DNA of 13,946 bases from DASXTS01 sp036505275 (GCA_036505275.1 DASXTS010000427.1:1-13946); one strand, 5' to 3'. Shown: positions 6,384 through 13,595, counted from the stretch's first letter. Numbers and translations are program-made. Notes: a model not told the origin generated them from the sequence alone.

Positions 6384-7351
6384 GTCGGCCTCGCGGCTGA
6401 GTACGCGGGGCGGGTAGTGGCCAGCGCCAGCGCCGGCATGGCAGTGCGTCGGCCGCGGCTCATCCCCACCAGGATTCCGACGATGACCAGCATGGTGGCG
6501 GCGAGGTCCACCGCGGTGGGACGGCCGATGCCAAGGGCCACGGTGGTGAGGATTGCGCCGATCGGCACCACGCCGGCGAAGAGGCCGGCGCGGTCCGGGC
6601 CGAGCCGGGTCAACGCCGAGTACCACAACAGGAAGGCGGCGCTGATCACGATCGCGAGGTAGCTCAGGGCGGCCAGCTCGGCCGTGGTGGGTACCCGCAA
6701 CACGGCGCGCCCGTCCACGGTCGCCCCGATCAGGAGAGCCATCGGTGCCGCCGCCGCGGCCGCGTATGCGGAGACCCGGATCGGCCCGAGCCTGGGCAGC
6801 AGCGGCATGGCCAGCAGCGAGAAGGCCATCTCGCAGGCCAACGCGCCCGCGGCCAGCAGGAGTCCACGCGGGCTGCCGGTGCCCAAGCCGGTGGTCAGCG
6901 CAGCGCCGGCGACGACGACGCAGCCTGCGGCGACAACCCGCGCGGATGGCCGGCGGCGCCCGTCGGCGGTCCCGATCAGCACTGGGCCGGCGACGGCCAA
7001 GGCGACCGGCACGCAACCGATCACCGTGCCGACCATGGCCGGGCTGGCGTGCCGGGTGGCCTCGATGACGCAGACGTTGAAGAGCACCAGGCCGACGGCG
7101 GCTTGCGCAACCAGCAGCAGCACGTCCCGCAGCGTCAGCCGGGTCGACGGGCGCCGGCTGGCCGACGCCACCGTGAGCAGGATCAGCGCGGCCGCGCCGT
7201 AGCGCAGCGCTTGCCCGCCGTAGATCGGATAGTCCTTGATGACCGCCGAGACGCCAGCCAAGGTGCCGACCAGGAGCATGGCCGAAGCGGCTCCGGCCAC
7301 TCCGGCCACTCCGGCCGCCCCGGGTAGGAAGGTTCGCACGTCCGCCCTCAT
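6380..7351 (-). CDS. EamA-family (DMT superfamily) transporter
   Basis: A 323-residue integral membrane protein with about ten hydrophobic segments, in two EamA repeats (roughly residues 15-145 and 155-300). Examples are GAASAMLLVGTLAGVSAVIK near the N-terminus, VVAAGCVVVAGAALTTGLG mid-protein and AATMLVIVGILVGMSRGRR near the end. Conserved EamA features include 'RYGAAALILL' in helix 2, 'NVCVIEATRHASPAMVGTVI' in helix 4 and the matching 'WYSALTRLGPDRAGLFAGVV' in the second half. The family exports amino acids, metabolites or drugs; the cargo here cannot be read from sequence. The ATG at 7351 begins MRADVRTFLPG. The gene is divergent from a MocR regulator across 69 bases that hold its likely operator, so control by that regulator is expected. 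It is coupled by ATGA to the DUF1772 gene. Confidence 0.9.
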   Translation of the reverse strand: MRADVRTFLPGAAGVAGVAGAASAMLLVGTLAGVSAVIKDYPIYGGQALRYGAAALILLTVASASRRPSTRLTLRDVLLLVAQAAVGLVLFNVCVIEATRHASPAMVGTVIGCVPVALAVAGPVLIGTADGRRRPSARVVAAGCVVVAGAALTTGLGTGSPRGLLLAAGALACEMAFSLLAMPLLPRLGPIRVSAYAAAAAAPMALLIGATVDGRAVLRVPTTAELAALSYLAIVISAAFLLWYSALTRLGPDRAGLFAGVVPIGAILTTVALGIGRPTAVDLAATMLVIVGILVGMSRGRRTAMPALALATTRPAYSAARPT

Positions 7352-7370
7352 GTCGAGCACGCTACGAGCG

Positions 7371-7420
7371 GATTGGTCTCTACGATTGGTCCAATCAGCG
7401 TCGGATTCGGAGAACCAATC
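7371..7420. promoter_or_regulatory. Candidate MocR operator: GATTGG/CCAATC repeats
   Basis: The 69-base gap between the divergent EamA and MocR genes has GATTGGTCT at 7371-7379, GATTGGTCC at 7384-7392 (a direct repeat 13 bases apart), the perfect palindrome GATTGGTCCAATC at 7384-7396, and a further CCAATC at 7415-7420 touching the GTG start. MocR-type proteins are known to bind direct and inverted repeats beside their own gene, so this is the likely site controlling both directions. The last half-site overlaps the region between the ribosome binding site and the start, which suits autorepression. Confidence 0.7.
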
Positions 7421-8812
7421 GTGGACCTCCACCTCGAGCTCAATCGGGCCGGCGGGCAGGCGGCGGCGCAGCTCGCCGCCGGGCTGCGCGACGCGGTGCG
7501 GTCCGGACGGTTGGCCGCGGGAACCCGGCTGCCGCCCAGCCGGACCCTTGCCGCCGACATCGGCGTATCCCGCGGCCCGGTCGTCGAAGCGTACGAGCAG
7601 CTGGTGGCCGAGGGCTTCCTGATCTCGCGCCAGGGCGCCGGCACGTGGGTGGCCGACGTCGCCCGCCGGGCAGCCGCGCCGGCAGGCGCACCCGCCCCGG
7701 CGAGTGGGCCGACGAACGGCCGCCCGCCGATCGAGTACAACCTGATGCCGGGCACGCCCGACCTGGCTGACTTTCCCCGCGGGCAGTGGCTGGCCGCGCT
7801 CCGGCACGCGCTGGCGACGCTGCCACACCACCGGCTTGGCTACGCCGACCCGGGCGGGCTTCCCGAGCTGCGCGCCGAGCTGGCTGGCTACCTGCGCAGA
7901 GTCAGGGCCGCCGACGCCGCGCCGGATGACGTCGTCGTGGTGGCCGGCGTGGCCCAGGGGATGAGCCTGGGCGTGCGGGCGGTGGTGGACAGCGGACGGC
8001 GGCTGCTCGCCGTGGAAGACCCGACCAGCCTCCGCTCCCGTTCCCTGCTGCTGGCCACCGGAGCGCAGTTGGTCCCCGTGCCGGTCGACGCCGAGGGCGT
8101 GGACGTCGCGGCCCTGCGCCGCACACCGGCCCGGGCTGTCCTGCTGACCCCGGCCCACCAGTACCCAACCGGCGCCGTGCTGTCGGCACGCCGCCGAGCA
8201 GCGCTTCTCGGCTGGGCCGCCGACGTCGACGCCATCGTGCTCGAGGACGACTACGACGCCGAGTTCCGCTACGACCGCGACCCCGTCGGTTGCCTGCAGG
8301 GGCTCGCGCCCGGCTGCACGGCCCTGATCGGCTCGACCAGCAAGTCGCTGGCCCCTGGGCTGCGCCTCGGCTGGATCGTCGCACCGCCTGCGCTGGCGCA
8401 TGCCGTGCGGCTCGGCCGCGCCCACGACGACCTCGGCTCACCCGTCCTGGATCAGGCCGCACTCGCCCGGCTCATCACCTCCGGCGCCTACGACCGGCAC
8501 CTGCGGCGGATGCGACGCCGCTACCGGACCCGCCGAGATGCCTTGGTGGAAGCGCTGAACCGGTGGTTGCCGGCGGCCCGCGTCCACGGCATCTCCGCAG
8601 GCCTGCACCTGCTGATCGAGCTGCCGCCCGCCTGCGACGAAGCGGCCGTAGTGGCGCTCGCGGCCGCACGAGGCGTCGCCGTCGAACCGGTAGCGTCGAT
8701 GAGAGCAACCGCCGGCGGACCACCCGCGCTCGTACTCGGATACGCCCGGCTATCCGACCACCACCTGGCCCGAGCTGTCCGACTCCTCGCCGAAGCAGTA
8801 CACGGCGCCTGA
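7421..8812 (+). CDS. MocR/PdxR-type regulator: GntR winged helix fused to PLP aminotransferase fold
   Basis: A 463-residue transcription factor. Residues about 10-80 are a GntR winged-helix DNA-binding domain (LRDAVRSGRLAAGTRLPPSR, then DIGVSRGPVVEAYEQLVAEG). A Pro/Ala linker at 82-104 leads to a fold-type I aminotransferase domain (about 105-463). That domain has the GYADPGGLPELR motif at 140-151, the EDDYDAEFRY cofactor motif at 275-284, and the Schiff-base lysine Lys308 in IGSTSKSLAPGLRLGW. These residues are intact, so PLP binding is expected; in this family the domain usually senses a ligand rather than catalysing transamination. The start chosen is GTG 7421, with GGAGA at 7409-7413. An upstream in-frame start at 7373 would read through the operator repeats and adds no conserved residues. 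It probably controls the divergent EamA-DUF1772 operon. The effector is unknown. Confidence 0.92.
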   Translation: MDLHLELNRAGGQAAAQLAAGLRDAVRSGRLAAGTRLPPSRTLAADIGVSRGPVVEAYEQLVAEGFLISRQGAGTWVADVARRAAAPAGAPAPASGPTNGRPPIEYNLMPGTPDLADFPRGQWLAALRHALATLPHHRLGYADPGGLPELRAELAGYLRRVRAADAAPDDVVVVAGVAQGMSLGVRAVVDSGRRLLAVEDPTSLRSRSLLLATGAQLVPVPVDAEGVDVAALRRTPARAVLLTPAHQYPTGAVLSARRRAALLGWAADVDAIVLEDDYDAEFRYDRDPVGCLQGLAPGCTALIGSTSKSLAPGLRLGWIVAPPALAHAVRLGRAHDDLGSPVLDQAALARLITSGAYDRHLRRMRRRYRTRRDALVEALNRWLPAARVHGISAGLHLLIELPPACDEAAVVALAAARGVAVEPVASMRATAGGPPALVLGYARLSDHHLARAVRLLAEAVHGA

Positions 8813-8835
8813 CCGCCACCGTGTTGTTGTGAATG

Positions 8836-8863
8836 TTCGATGGCCTGGTGCGACGGATACAGT
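8836..8863 (+). promoter_or_regulatory. Candidate promoter giving a leaderless response-regulator transcript
   Basis: TACAGT at 8858-8863 fits the actinobacterial TANNNT -10 pattern, and the first base of ATG 8870 lies 7 bases after it, where transcription would begin. No ribosome binding site precedes this ATG, which agrees with leaderless translation. The -35 partner is poor: TTCGAT at 8836-8841 with 16-base spacing. Confidence 0.4.
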
Positions 8864-8869
8864 CGGTCC

Positions 8870-9556
8870 ATGTCAGCGACCCTGCCGGCTTTGCGCGTGG
8901 TGTTCGCCGAGGACAACTATCTGGTGCGGGAGGGCACCGCGGCGCTGCTCGCCGAGGTTGTCGAGGTCGACCTGGTACGGCTGGTGCGGGATCCGGATGA
9001 GCTGTTTGCAGCCGTCGGAGAGCTTCGGCCGGACGCTGTGCTCACCGACATCAGGATGCCGCCGACATACACCACCGAGGGCATCACCGCCGCCAAGCGC
9101 ATTCGCAGCGAGTACCCGGGCACCGGGGTGGTTGTGTTGTCCCAGTATGTCGAGGCCGACTACGCGTACGAGCTGCTCGCCGACGGAGTCGCCGGGCTGG
9201 GGTACCTGCTCAAGGAGCGGATTGCCCAGGTCGAGGAGTTGGTGCGGGCGTTGCAGGAGGTGTGCCGCGGGGGCTCGGCGCTGGACCCGAAGGTGGTGGA
9301 GGGCCTGCTGGCCCGCCGGTCGGCGCACGCGGTCTCCCCGTTGCGGGGGTTGACCGACCGCGAGCGGGAGGTGTTGGAACAGATGGCCGCCGGGCGCAGC
9401 AATGCGGCGATCGCCGGCCAGCTGTACCTCAGCGAGCGAGCCGTCGAGAAGAACATCAGTTCGGTGTTCCAGAAGCTGAACCTTCCGCCGGAAGGCGATG
9501 TGAACCGCCGGGTCGCCGCCGTGCTGACCTTCCTGAAGGCGACGGCCCCAGCGTGA
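8870..9556 (+). CDS. NarL/LuxR-type response regulator with receiver and HTH
   Basis: A 228-residue two-component response regulator. The receiver spans residues 8-128, with acidic pair Glu14-Asp15 (VVFAEDNYLVREG), phospho-acceptor Asp60 in AVLTDIRMP, Ser91 in VVVLSQYVE, and Lys115 in GYLLKERI. Residues 161-205 form the LuxR-type helix-turn-helix (LTDREREVLEQMAAGRSNAA, then SERAVEKNISSVFQKL), which binds DNA as a dimer after phosphorylation. The start is ATG 8870, because the receiver begins a few residues later; an earlier in-frame start at 8840 would add ten residues with no support. Its nearest partner is the active kinase at 12042-13391. A receiver-only gene follows on the same strand, about 60 bases after its stop by the preferred start. 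Likely targets include its own locus and the ABC transporter at 13608, by inference from position. Confidence 0.93.
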   Translation: MSATLPALRVVFAEDNYLVREGTAALLAEVVEVDLVRLVRDPDELFAAVGELRPDAVLTDIRMPPTYTTEGITAAKRIRSEYPGTGVVVLSQYVEADYAYELLADGVAGLGYLLKERIAQVEELVRALQEVCRGGSALDPKVVEGLLARRSAHAVSPLRGLTDREREVLEQMAAGRSNAAIAGQLYLSERAVEKNISSVFQKLNLPPEGDVNRRVAAVLTFLKATAPA

Positions 9557-9616
9557 TCGGTGGTACGGCTGCCCGCACCTGGTCGTGCGGCGTGCGCCCT
9601 GCCGGCGAGCCCGGCC

Positions 9617-10006
9617 GTGGGTGACGCTGGTCCGGTGGCCCGTGTTCGCGTTCTCGTCGTGGATGATCACGAGTTGTTCCGTCGTGCCGCTGCCGCGGTG
9701 GTCGACGCGACGGACGGGTTCGTCCTCACGGGCTCGGTCGCCACCGCGGAGGAGTCGCTCACCGTGGCGGCATCGACCGGGCCGGACCTCGTACTGATGG
9801 ACGTCAACCTGCCCGGCATGGACGGCATCGAGGCCACTCGACGGCTGCGCTCATCGGCCCGCCCGCCGCTGGTGATCCTGCTCTCCACCGAGGAGGAGGA
9901 CGACTTCGGCGCCCGGGCGCAGGAGTGTGGTGCGGCCGCCTATGTCGCCAAGTCGGCATTCGGCACCGAGCGGCTCGCGGCCATCTGGGCATCGGCAGCG
10001 AGGTGA
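9617..10006 (+). CDS. Stand-alone receiver-domain protein without output domain
   Basis: A 129-residue CheY-like receiver with nothing after it. The acidic pair Asp16-Asp17 (VRVLVVDDHELFRR), phospho-acceptor Asp62 in LVLMDVNLPGMDG, Ser90 in VILLSTEEE, and Lys112 in AAYVAKSAF are all present, so it should accept phosphate. It stops where a LuxR-type protein would continue into its linker and HTH. Such receivers act by protein contact, as phosphate sinks or as relay intermediates. The start is uncertain: GTG 9617 has GCGAG upstream; GTG 9635 gives the minimal MARVRVLVVDDHELF; GTG 9560 would almost touch the previous stop but adds a Pro/Ala-rich tail. Its last 67 bases overlap, tail to tail, the 3' end of the pseudokinase gene. 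This end may reflect a larger response regulator that lost its output domain. Confidence 0.85.
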   Translation: MGDAGPVARVRVLVVDDHELFRRAAAAVVDATDGFVLTGSVATAEESLTVAASTGPDLVLMDVNLPGMDGIEATRRLRSSARPPLVILLSTEEEDDFGARAQECGAAAYVAKSAFGTERLAAIWASAAR

Positions 10007-12045
10007 CCGGGGTCGTCCTGATCCGGCGGTACGGGGAACTCGACTCGCCCACCCACGACACGCCCGCCGACCGCCTCTCCGCGATCGACGATCGCCTGGT
10101 CGTCGACGGCCAGGCCGGTTGCCTGCAGCACGAGGCAACCGTCCACTATGGACAGGTCCAGGGAGTCGGACTTCTCCATCAGTGCCACCGCACAGAAGTA
10201 CGCGGCGGATTCCGTGCGCGTGTCGAAACGGCGGCCCGACAGGGCAGGCGCGACGGACAGTATGTCGGCGCGCCCACGCCGCTCGCATTGCGACTGCAGC
10301 GCGGTCACCAGTCCCCGACGGGTCAGCGCCACCGGGAACAGGCCCTGGGTGACCTCACGGAGGGCGTCCAGACCAGCGCGGGTGGCCGCCTCCAGCCGTT
10401 GGAGGCCTTCGTCGGCCGCGGCGGCGTCGCCGGCCTCCAACGCCTCGACCGCGGCCGGGATCGGCCGCAGGTGGGACAACACCTCTTGTTCGATGACGCC
10501 CGCGATGCGCCGCCGCTCGCCATCCCTGGCGGCCATCAGCCGGCGTCGCGACGCCGCCAGCTCGGCCGACTGGCGTCCCAGGTGCTTCACCTTGCCCCCC
10601 AGCTCGGCGTCCAGCCGTAGGTTTCGGAACGCCAGCCCGGCCTGCGCCGTGAGGTCCTCGAGCAGCCGGCGCTCGGCCGGGCGCAGCCCACGCCCGGCCG
10701 GCATCGTCACCGCGATGCGGCCCAGCGCCTCGCCCCGGTCGCGTACCTCGAGTTCGACGTCAGGCACCCGCTCGGCGCCGTCCGGCCACGCGGCGGACAA
10801 TCCTGCGGCATCCGGCGGGGCTGCGGACAATCCTGCGGCATCCGGCACGTCGGCGGTGTCCGGCAGATCCAGGGCCACCCGGGCCTGCGATGCGCCGACA
10901 CTGCCGGCCACCGCCTCGGCCAGCGCCGGCAGCAACTGCGCCGGGGCAGGGCTGTGCCCCAGCCGCCGGCTGAACTCGGCCAACGCCTCGTACGGTGCCG
11001 CTCGCTGCCCGTACACGAGCCGGTCGGCCAACCGCTGCACGTGCTGCCGTAACGGCTGAAACGCCAGCGCCACCAGCACGAGCGCCACCAGCGATGGCCA
11101 GGACCGCACCAGAACCCGGTTGCCGAGCATCGCCCCGAGGCCGACCACCACCGCCACGTACCCGACGGTCACGAACGCGGTGAGCAGACCCAGCACGACC
11201 GCCCGGTTGATGATCACGTCGATGTCGTACAGCCGGTAGCGCAGGATGGCGATTCCGGTGCAGACCGGCAGGCTCGTGTAGCCGAGGAACAGCGGCAGGT
11301 CGACGTACCAGGGCTCGCCCGGCCCACCCGCGAGCTGATAGCCGAGAAGCACGGCGAGACCCACCGCGAGCAACGCACCGGACGCCATGATCCACCGCAT
11401 CTGCTGCCGCTGTACGCCGGTCGACCGGCGCAGCCGCAACACCAGGGCGAGCGCGGCGGCCGCGATTGCCAGCACCAGCATCAGCGTGCTGAGGTCGAGT
11501 AGCTCACCCGCCAGGGGTCCGGGACGGAACCCGTCCGCCTGGACCTGCCCGGGCCCGACACCGACCACCAGCACACCGGACCAGAGCAGGTACGACGCCA
11601 CGAGCAGCGCCATGACCGGCCACCACCGGCGGGAGATCAGCCGGCCGTCGGGTACGAGCAGGAACACCGCACACATCAACCCCAGCCCGAACGCGGCACC
11701 AAAGAACTGTGAGATCCAGGCCGCCGCATGGCCCGCTGCGGCCGAGCCACCCTCATGCAGGACCAGGACCCGGTATGCGTAGCCGCTCGTGGCGAAGCCG
11801 ACGCCGCCGCCGGCCGCACCGACGCTGAGCAGCCACCCGATGCGGTTCCGCGGCTGCCGAGCCAGAATCACCGAGCCGACGACGGCGCCCAGCAGCACCC
11901 CGATCGGGATGACAGGGAAGCCGTCCGCGAAGCTCGCCGCCGAGAACAGGTGGGTCGCGGAGTCGAAGTAGAACCCGACGTACGCCGCGATGCACAGGCA
12001 CGTGAAGAGGCACAGCGCCCAGGAGTAGCGGGCCGCGGCCATCAT
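9940..12045 (-). CDS. Membrane sensor pseudokinase of the HisKA_3 family, degenerate catalytic core
   Basis: A 701-residue protein. Residues 1-345 form a membrane sensor with about 8-10 hydrophobic segments (ALCLFTCLCIAAYVGFYF; LLGAVVGSVILARQP; YDIDVIINRAVVLGLL), as in the multi-pass sensors of actinobacterial NarL-type kinases. Residues about 350-480 are GAF-like (PYEALAEFSRRLG, LTAQAGLAFRNLRLDAEL), and a coiled linker leads to residues 505-535. Aligned to the neighbouring kinase, 'ERRRLERDIHDGAQQ' becomes 'ERRRIAGVIEQEVLS', so the phospho-acceptor His is Glu519. The N-box Glu and Asn become Ala621 and Lys625 (CAVALMEKS), and no DDGxGF or GHG box follows. Autophosphorylation is therefore not expected. 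The frame is fully open over 2.1 kb and translation is coupled by ATGA to the active kinase, so this looks maintained rather than decayed. It probably senses a signal and works through heterodimers or by binding a receiver. Confidence 0.88.
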   Translation of the reverse strand: MMAAARYSWALCLFTCLCIAAYVGFYFDSATHLFSAASFADGFPVIPIGVLLGAVVGSVILARQPRNRIGWLLSVGAAGGGVGFATSGYAYRVLVLHEGGSAAAGHAAAWISQFFGAAFGLGLMCAVFLLVPDGRLISRRWWPVMALLVASYLLWSGVLVVGVGPGQVQADGFRPGPLAGELLDLSTLMLVLAIAAAALALVLRLRRSTGVQRQQMRWIMASGALLAVGLAVLLGYQLAGGPGEPWYVDLPLFLGYTSLPVCTGIAILRYRLYDIDVIINRAVVLGLLTAFVTVGYVAVVVGLGAMLGNRVLVRSWPSLVALVLVALAFQPLRQHVQRLADRLVYGQRAAPYEALAEFSRRLGHSPAPAQLLPALAEAVAGSVGASQARVALDLPDTADVPDAAGLSAAPPDAAGLSAAWPDGAERVPDVELEVRDRGEALGRIAVTMPAGRGLRPAERRLLEDLTAQAGLAFRNLRLDAELGGKVKHLGRQSAELAASRRRLMAARDGERRRIAGVIEQEVLSHLRPIPAAVEALEAGDAAAADEGLQRLEAATRAGLDALREVTQGLFPVALTRRGLVTALQSQCERRGRADILSVAPALSGRRFDTRTESAAYFCAVALMEKSDSLDLSIVDGCLVLQATGLAVDDQAIVDRGEAVGGRVVGGRVEFPVPPDQDDPGHLAADAQMAASRSVPNADLAT
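10793..10846 (-). repeat. In-frame 30-bp tandem duplication in the pseudokinase gene
   Basis: Two identical 24-base copies (10793-10816 and 10823-10846) lie 30 bases apart. They encode the ten-residue repeat PDAAGLSAAP / PDAAGLSAAW at residues 401-420, in the GAF-like region. The exact match suggests recent slippage, and the 30-base length keeps the frame. Confidence 0.85.
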
Positions 12046-13391
12046 CGGCCGCCATCGATGGCCGGAATGCTGATCCGGACAACGGTTCCGTGGCCCGGCT
12101 TCGAGTCGAGGCCAATCCGGCCACCCAGAGATTCGGCCCGGTCCCGCATGTTCGCCAGCCCGCTACCCCCGCCGGCCGTGCCTGGCGCGAAACCAGCTCC
12201 GTCATCGGCGACGACCAGCTCCATCCTGTCGGCTTCGCGCGTGATGCGGACCGCGGCGCCGGTGGCTCCGGAATGTTTGGCCACGTTCTGCAGCGCCTCC
12301 AGGCAACAGAAGTACAGGGCGGCCGTGACCTCGCCGCGCGGGCACCGGGACTCGTCGACGGTCAGCTCGACCGGCACCGAGCTGGACGCGACCGCCGCCC
12401 GCAGGGCGGCCGCGAGACCGTCGTCCGTCAGCAATCGGGGATAGATGCCCCGGGACAGGTCTGCCAGGGTGTCGATCGTGTCCTCGGCGGCGGTCTTCAG
12501 GCCGGCGAGTACCGCGGGCGCCCGCTCGGACGATCTAGCCACGAGCGTCCGCGCCAGGCGAAGGTTCACCGCGAGCGCGACGAGGTGCTGCTGGGCGCCG
12601 TCATGGATATCGCGCTCCAACCTGCGCCGCTCCTCGTCCTGGGTGATGACGATCCGTTCGCGCGAGGCTCGCAGGTCCCGCGCCCGCCGAACGCTCTCCC
12701 GCAGCCGTAGAGCCAGCTCCGTGCGCAGCCGCACGGAGCGCAGCACCAGACCCGCCTGCGCCGCCAGCCCGGCGAGCAGTTGCTCCTCCACCGGGGTGAG
12801 CGGCTGCCGATCGCGCTCCTGGACGACCAGCATCCCGAGTACCTCGTCGGCGTGGCTCACCGGGAGCGCCCACCGTCCACCATGGACCCCTTGCTCGGGC
12901 GGCGCCTGGCCGTCGGAGCCGGGGGAGCCGGGGGAGTCCCCGGTGTCTCTGGAAAGGCCGGAGCCGGCGTCCGGTGGCCACGTCGCGGCGAGCACCAGCC
13001 TGCCGTCGATCGAGAGCCACACCTGGGCGTACTCGCCGGCGGTGGCTTCCGCGAGCAGCCTGGCCATCCGATCGGGGATCTCATCGGTTCGGTACCCGCC
13101 GGCCACCTCCTCGACAAACCGGGTGAGCAGGTCGTAAGGCGCTGCCCGTTCGCCACGGACCAGCCGCGCCGCAACAGGCCGCAGCCACCGGCGCACCGGC
13201 TGGAAGCCGAGCGCGACGATCGCCGTGGCGACTACGGACAGCGCCAGGGTCGGCGAGTTCGCATGCCCGAGGAAAGCTTCCCCACCGCGCACCACGACGA
13301 CGTAGACCGCCGTGACGAACAGCGCCACGCCGAGCAACTCCAGCAACGCCGGCCCGGACTCCCAGCGCCGGACACGTCGCCGGCCCGCCAT
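12042..13391 (-). CDS. Active HisKA_3-type sensor histidine kinase
   Basis: A 449-residue membrane-bound kinase. Two hydrophobic segments at residues about 16-34 (LLELLGVALFVTAVYVVVV) and 48-63 are followed by a GAF-like sensor at about 85-225, a short coiled coil, and a HisKA_3 dimerisation domain ERRRLERDIHDGAQQHLVAL with phospho-acceptor His263. The HATPase_c domain has the N-box CLEALQNVAKHS (Glu365, Asn369), DDGAGF at 396-401, a GGGSGLANMRDRAESLGGR lid, and GHGT at 433-436. All catalytic elements are present. It should phosphorylate the LuxR-type regulator at 8870-9556 and perhaps the lone receiver at 9617. The start could be ATG 13391 or GTG 13406; neither has a strong ribosome binding site. 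The stop overlaps the pseudokinase start as ATGA, so the two kinases are co-translated. It diverges from the ABC transporter gene. Confidence 0.92.
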   Translation of the reverse strand: MAGRRRVRRWESGPALLELLGVALFVTAVYVVVVRGGEAFLGHANSPTLALSVVATAIVALGFQPVRRWLRPVAARLVRGERAAPYDLLTRFVEEVAGGYRTDEIPDRMARLLAEATAGEYAQVWLSIDGRLVLAATWPPDAGSGLSRDTGDSPGSPGSDGQAPPEQGVHGGRWALPVSHADEVLGMLVVQERDRQPLTPVEEQLLAGLAAQAGLVLRSVRLRTELALRLRESVRRARDLRASRERIVITQDEERRRLERDIHDGAQQHLVALAVNLRLARTLVARSSERAPAVLAGLKTAAEDTIDTLADLSRGIYPRLLTDDGLAAALRAAVASSSVPVELTVDESRCPRGEVTAALYFCCLEALQNVAKHSGATGAAVRITREADRMELVVADDGAGFAPGTAGGGSGLANMRDRAESLGGRIGLDSKPGHGTVVRISIPAIDGGR

Positions 13392-13446
13392 GCCGGACAG
13401 TCTCACCCGCGTCGGCCGGTTCCGACAGGTGCCTGGCCGAACCCGT

Positions 13447-13484
13447 GGGTGCGGTCAGCACCCGGCCGCCGCACGAGAGGCGGC
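13447..13484. promoter_or_regulatory. Two adjacent inverted repeats between divergent kinase and ABC transporter genes
   Basis: GGGTGC-GGTCA-GCACCC (13447-13463) is a perfect 6-bp inverted repeat. It is followed after one base by GCCGCC-GCACGAGA-GGCGGC (13465-13484), another perfect 6-bp repeat. They lie in the 200-base gap that must hold the promoters of both directions, so one could be a site for the LuxR-type regulator. Chance is a real alternative in GC-rich DNA. No clear -10/-35 pair was found in the gap. Confidence 0.3.
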
Positions 13485-13595
13485 GTGGCAGCACCACCGA
13501 CCACGCGCGGTCCCTGACCCCCGAGTGTGCGGCCGCCACGGTGGGCCGCCGGGCCGCGGCGACGTTGACTGTGAGCTGCCATTTTCGACACCACC

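Noticed and set aside
5826..6662. 278-codon plus-strand frame over DUF1772 and the end of EamA
   Set aside because: Its product has no hydrophobic or domain pattern, whereas the minus strand gives two coherent, ATGA-coupled membrane proteins.
10470..10490. His525 of the pseudokinase (EVLSHLRP) as a shifted phospho-acceptor
   Set aside because: It aligns with the non-phosphorylated His of 'AQQHLVAL' in the neighbouring kinase, and no ATP-binding boxes exist to phosphorylate it.
10148..11059. 303-codon plus-strand frame opposite the pseudokinase
   Set aside because: Ser/Arg/Ala-rich shadow. I considered it as a reason the pseudokinase frame might be false, but the pseudokinase has a clear membrane sensor, GAF-like domain and ERRRI helix.
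13565..13570. TTGACT as a -35 element for the ABC transporter gene
   Set aside because: The sequence 16-19 bases downstream (around ACACCA) does not resemble a -10 element.
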